A stretch of 15,049 nucleotides of DNA from JAAZNO01 sp012798275. Lineage in GTDB: Bacteria > Chloroflexota > Anaerolineae > B4-G1 > SLSP01. Within the stretch, counting starts at the first letter, position 1. Each line of letters begins with the position of its first letter. The notes under the pieces are model-generated. The model did not search any database. It saw only the letters and a list, made by a program, of their open reading frames with translations, and was not told the origin of the DNA. A program made the position numbers and the translations under genes. Below are positions 13,937 to 15,049 of this stretch, one piece after another. The stretch is taken from assembly GCA_035347995.1 (NCBI GenBank), contig DAOPQD010000076.1:1-15049 (forward strand), given 5' to 3'.

Positions 13937-15048
13937 GGGATTTGAGCGACGCAGGGGACTTTGTGGCGCTGGAGTGGCAGTTGCCCTATCTCACCGCCGG
14001 GCTGCCGGGCATCGGCGGACGGTTGCGCGTCACGCCGGAGGATTTCCGCGTCGAGGAGGTGCCGGCGTATGCTCCCTGTGGGGAGGGCGAGCACACCTTC
14101 TTTGCCGTGGAGAAGTGGGATCTTTCGACGCCCCTGCTCGTGCAGGAAATCGCGGCGGCGCTGGAGATTTCCCCGCACGAGGTGAGCTACGCTGGCCTCA
14201 AGGACGCGCGCGCGGTCACGCAGCAGGTGTTCTCCGTTCAGTGGGTGGATCCCGAAGTGCTGCTGTCGCTGCGCCTGGAAAACGCGCGGGTGCTCTGGGC
14301 CGCGCGCCACACGAACAAGCTGCGGGTCGGGCATCTGCGCGGCAACCGCTTCAGCATCCGCATCCGTGATGTGTCCTCGCAGGCCGAAGCGCGCGCGGCG
14401 GCGATCCTGGAGCTGCTGGCACGCCGGGGCGTCCCCAATGGCTATGGCGTCCAGCGTTTTGGCAACGATGGGCGCAACGCCGAAATCGGCTGGTTGCTGT
14501 TGCGCAACGACCGCGCGGCCCTGCGAGCGCGTGGCATTCAGCAGCTGCCCTATCGCCAACATCGCTTTTTCTTGAGCGCGCTGCAATCCGCGCTCTTCAA
14601 CCGGTATCTGGCGGAGCGCCTGCGGCGCGGGCTGTTGGATGAGGTGCTGCCGGGCGACGTCGCCAAAAAGCACGCGACGGGCGGGATGTTCACCGTCGAA
14701 GCGGTGGCAGTGGAGCGTCCCCGCGTGCAGGCGGGGGAGATCAGCGCGACGGGGCCGATCTACGGCTACAAGCTGTGGCCCGCGCAGGGCGAAGCGGCGG
14801 CCCTGGAAGCGGCGATCCTCGCGGCGGCCGGCCTGCAGCTGGAGGACTTCCGTCCCGCCAAACTCAAAGGGTCGCGGCGTCCCGTGCGCTATCTGCCCGA
14901 GGAGCTCACCTGGCGGTGTGACGGGGATGTGTTCACGGTGGAGTTCTTCGCCCCCAAGGGAGCTTTTGCCACCATGCTGCTGCGTGAGCTGCTGAAAGCG
15001 GAGGCGGAGCCGGACGAGACGGCGGAGGCGGAAGAAGAGGCCGAGTGA
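13933..15048 (+). CDS. truD: tRNA pseudouridine(13) synthase
   Basis: TruD converts U13 to pseudouridine in tRNA. The 371-residue protein shows the catalytic motif YAGLKDARAVTQQ with D91 as the expected nucleophile, followed by HTNKLRVGHLRGNRF (126-140) and PNGYGVQRFG (168-177), all hallmarks of the family. The TRUD insertion domain follows. The C-terminal tail (about 355-371) is very acidic. The length is slightly above that of the E. coli enzyme. The start is uncertain: GTG 13933 overlaps the M42 stop in GTGA, while TTG 13942, with GGAG eight bases upstream, is also possible and would drop three residues. The stop falls one base before the window edge, so the gene is complete. Confidence 0.93.
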   Translation: MRDLSDAGDFVALEWQLPYLTAGLPGIGGRLRVTPEDFRVEEVPAYAPCGEGEHTFFAVEKWDLSTPLLVQEIAAALEISPHEVSYAGLKDARAVTQQVFSVQWVDPEVLLSLRLENARVLWAARHTNKLRVGHLRGNRFSIRIRDVSSQAEARAAAILELLARRGVPNGYGVQRFGNDGRNAEIGWLLLRNDRAALRARGIQQLPYRQHRFFLSALQSALFNRYLAERLRRGLLDEVLPGDVAKKHATGGMFTVEAVAVERPRVQAGEISATGPIYGYKLWPAQGEAAALEAAILAAAGLQLEDFRPAKLKGSRRPVRYLPEELTWRCDGDVFTVEFFAPKGAFATMLLRELLKAEAEPDETAEAEEEAE

Positions 15049-15049
15049 G

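Overview
The window is a GC-rich bacterial chromosome segment of ordinary housekeeping genes, with one probable accessory island and a zinc-uptake operon. Gene content, zinc-ribbon-rich proteins, C/G-rich palindromic intergenic repeats and an orphan soluble GAF/PAS histidine kinase resemble Chloroflexota (Anaerolineae-like). That assignment is an impression from family knowledge and was not tested.

Layout: (1) 1-359 is non-coding. It starts with an 18-bp perfect palindrome merging into a G-quadruplex-type G tract and ends with an extended -10 promoter. (2) 360-839 (+) encodes a two-helix membrane protein with two zinc ribbons. It converges on pyruvate kinase (926-2437, -) across a bidirectional terminator. 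(3) 2438-2815 is a divergent intergenic region holding the pyk promoter, a strong -10 for the next operon, a possible 18-codon leader ORF, and an AT-rich palindrome resembling the zinc-operon operators. (4) 2816-4668 (+) is a translationally coupled pair: an OLD/RecF-like AAA ATPase and a DUF4276, TOPRIM-like protein. Its base composition looks less GC-rich than its neighbours. This is the best candidate for an undescribed system, a split ATPase/TOPRIM defence module. (5) 4821-8569 (+) is a zinc homeostasis locus: Fur-family regulator (Zur-like), ZnuA-type lipoprotein, ZnuC ATPase, ZnuB permease, and an FmdB-type zinc-ribbon protein with a run of ten alternating histidines. Two near-identical 17-bp palindromes lie just before the regulator gene and znuA and are probable Zur operators. 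(6) 8650-12079 (-) holds der (EngA GTPase) and a soluble histidine kinase with a degenerate receiver-like N-terminus. The kinase leader contains three consecutive hairpins. (7) 12381-12752 (+) is a four-helix phage-holin-IV-like membrane protein. (8) 12896-15048 (+) is an M42 metallopeptidase overlapping truD (tRNA pseudouridine synthase) by 4 bp.

The zinc genes form a coherent circuit. The regulator sits beside its own operator and beside the importer, which passes zinc through a lipoprotein with a His/acidic loop, a permease and an ATPase. The His-tailed FmdB protein may be a cytosolic zinc buffer or acceptor. The remaining genes look individually controlled, each with a recognisable promoter and often a hairpin terminator.
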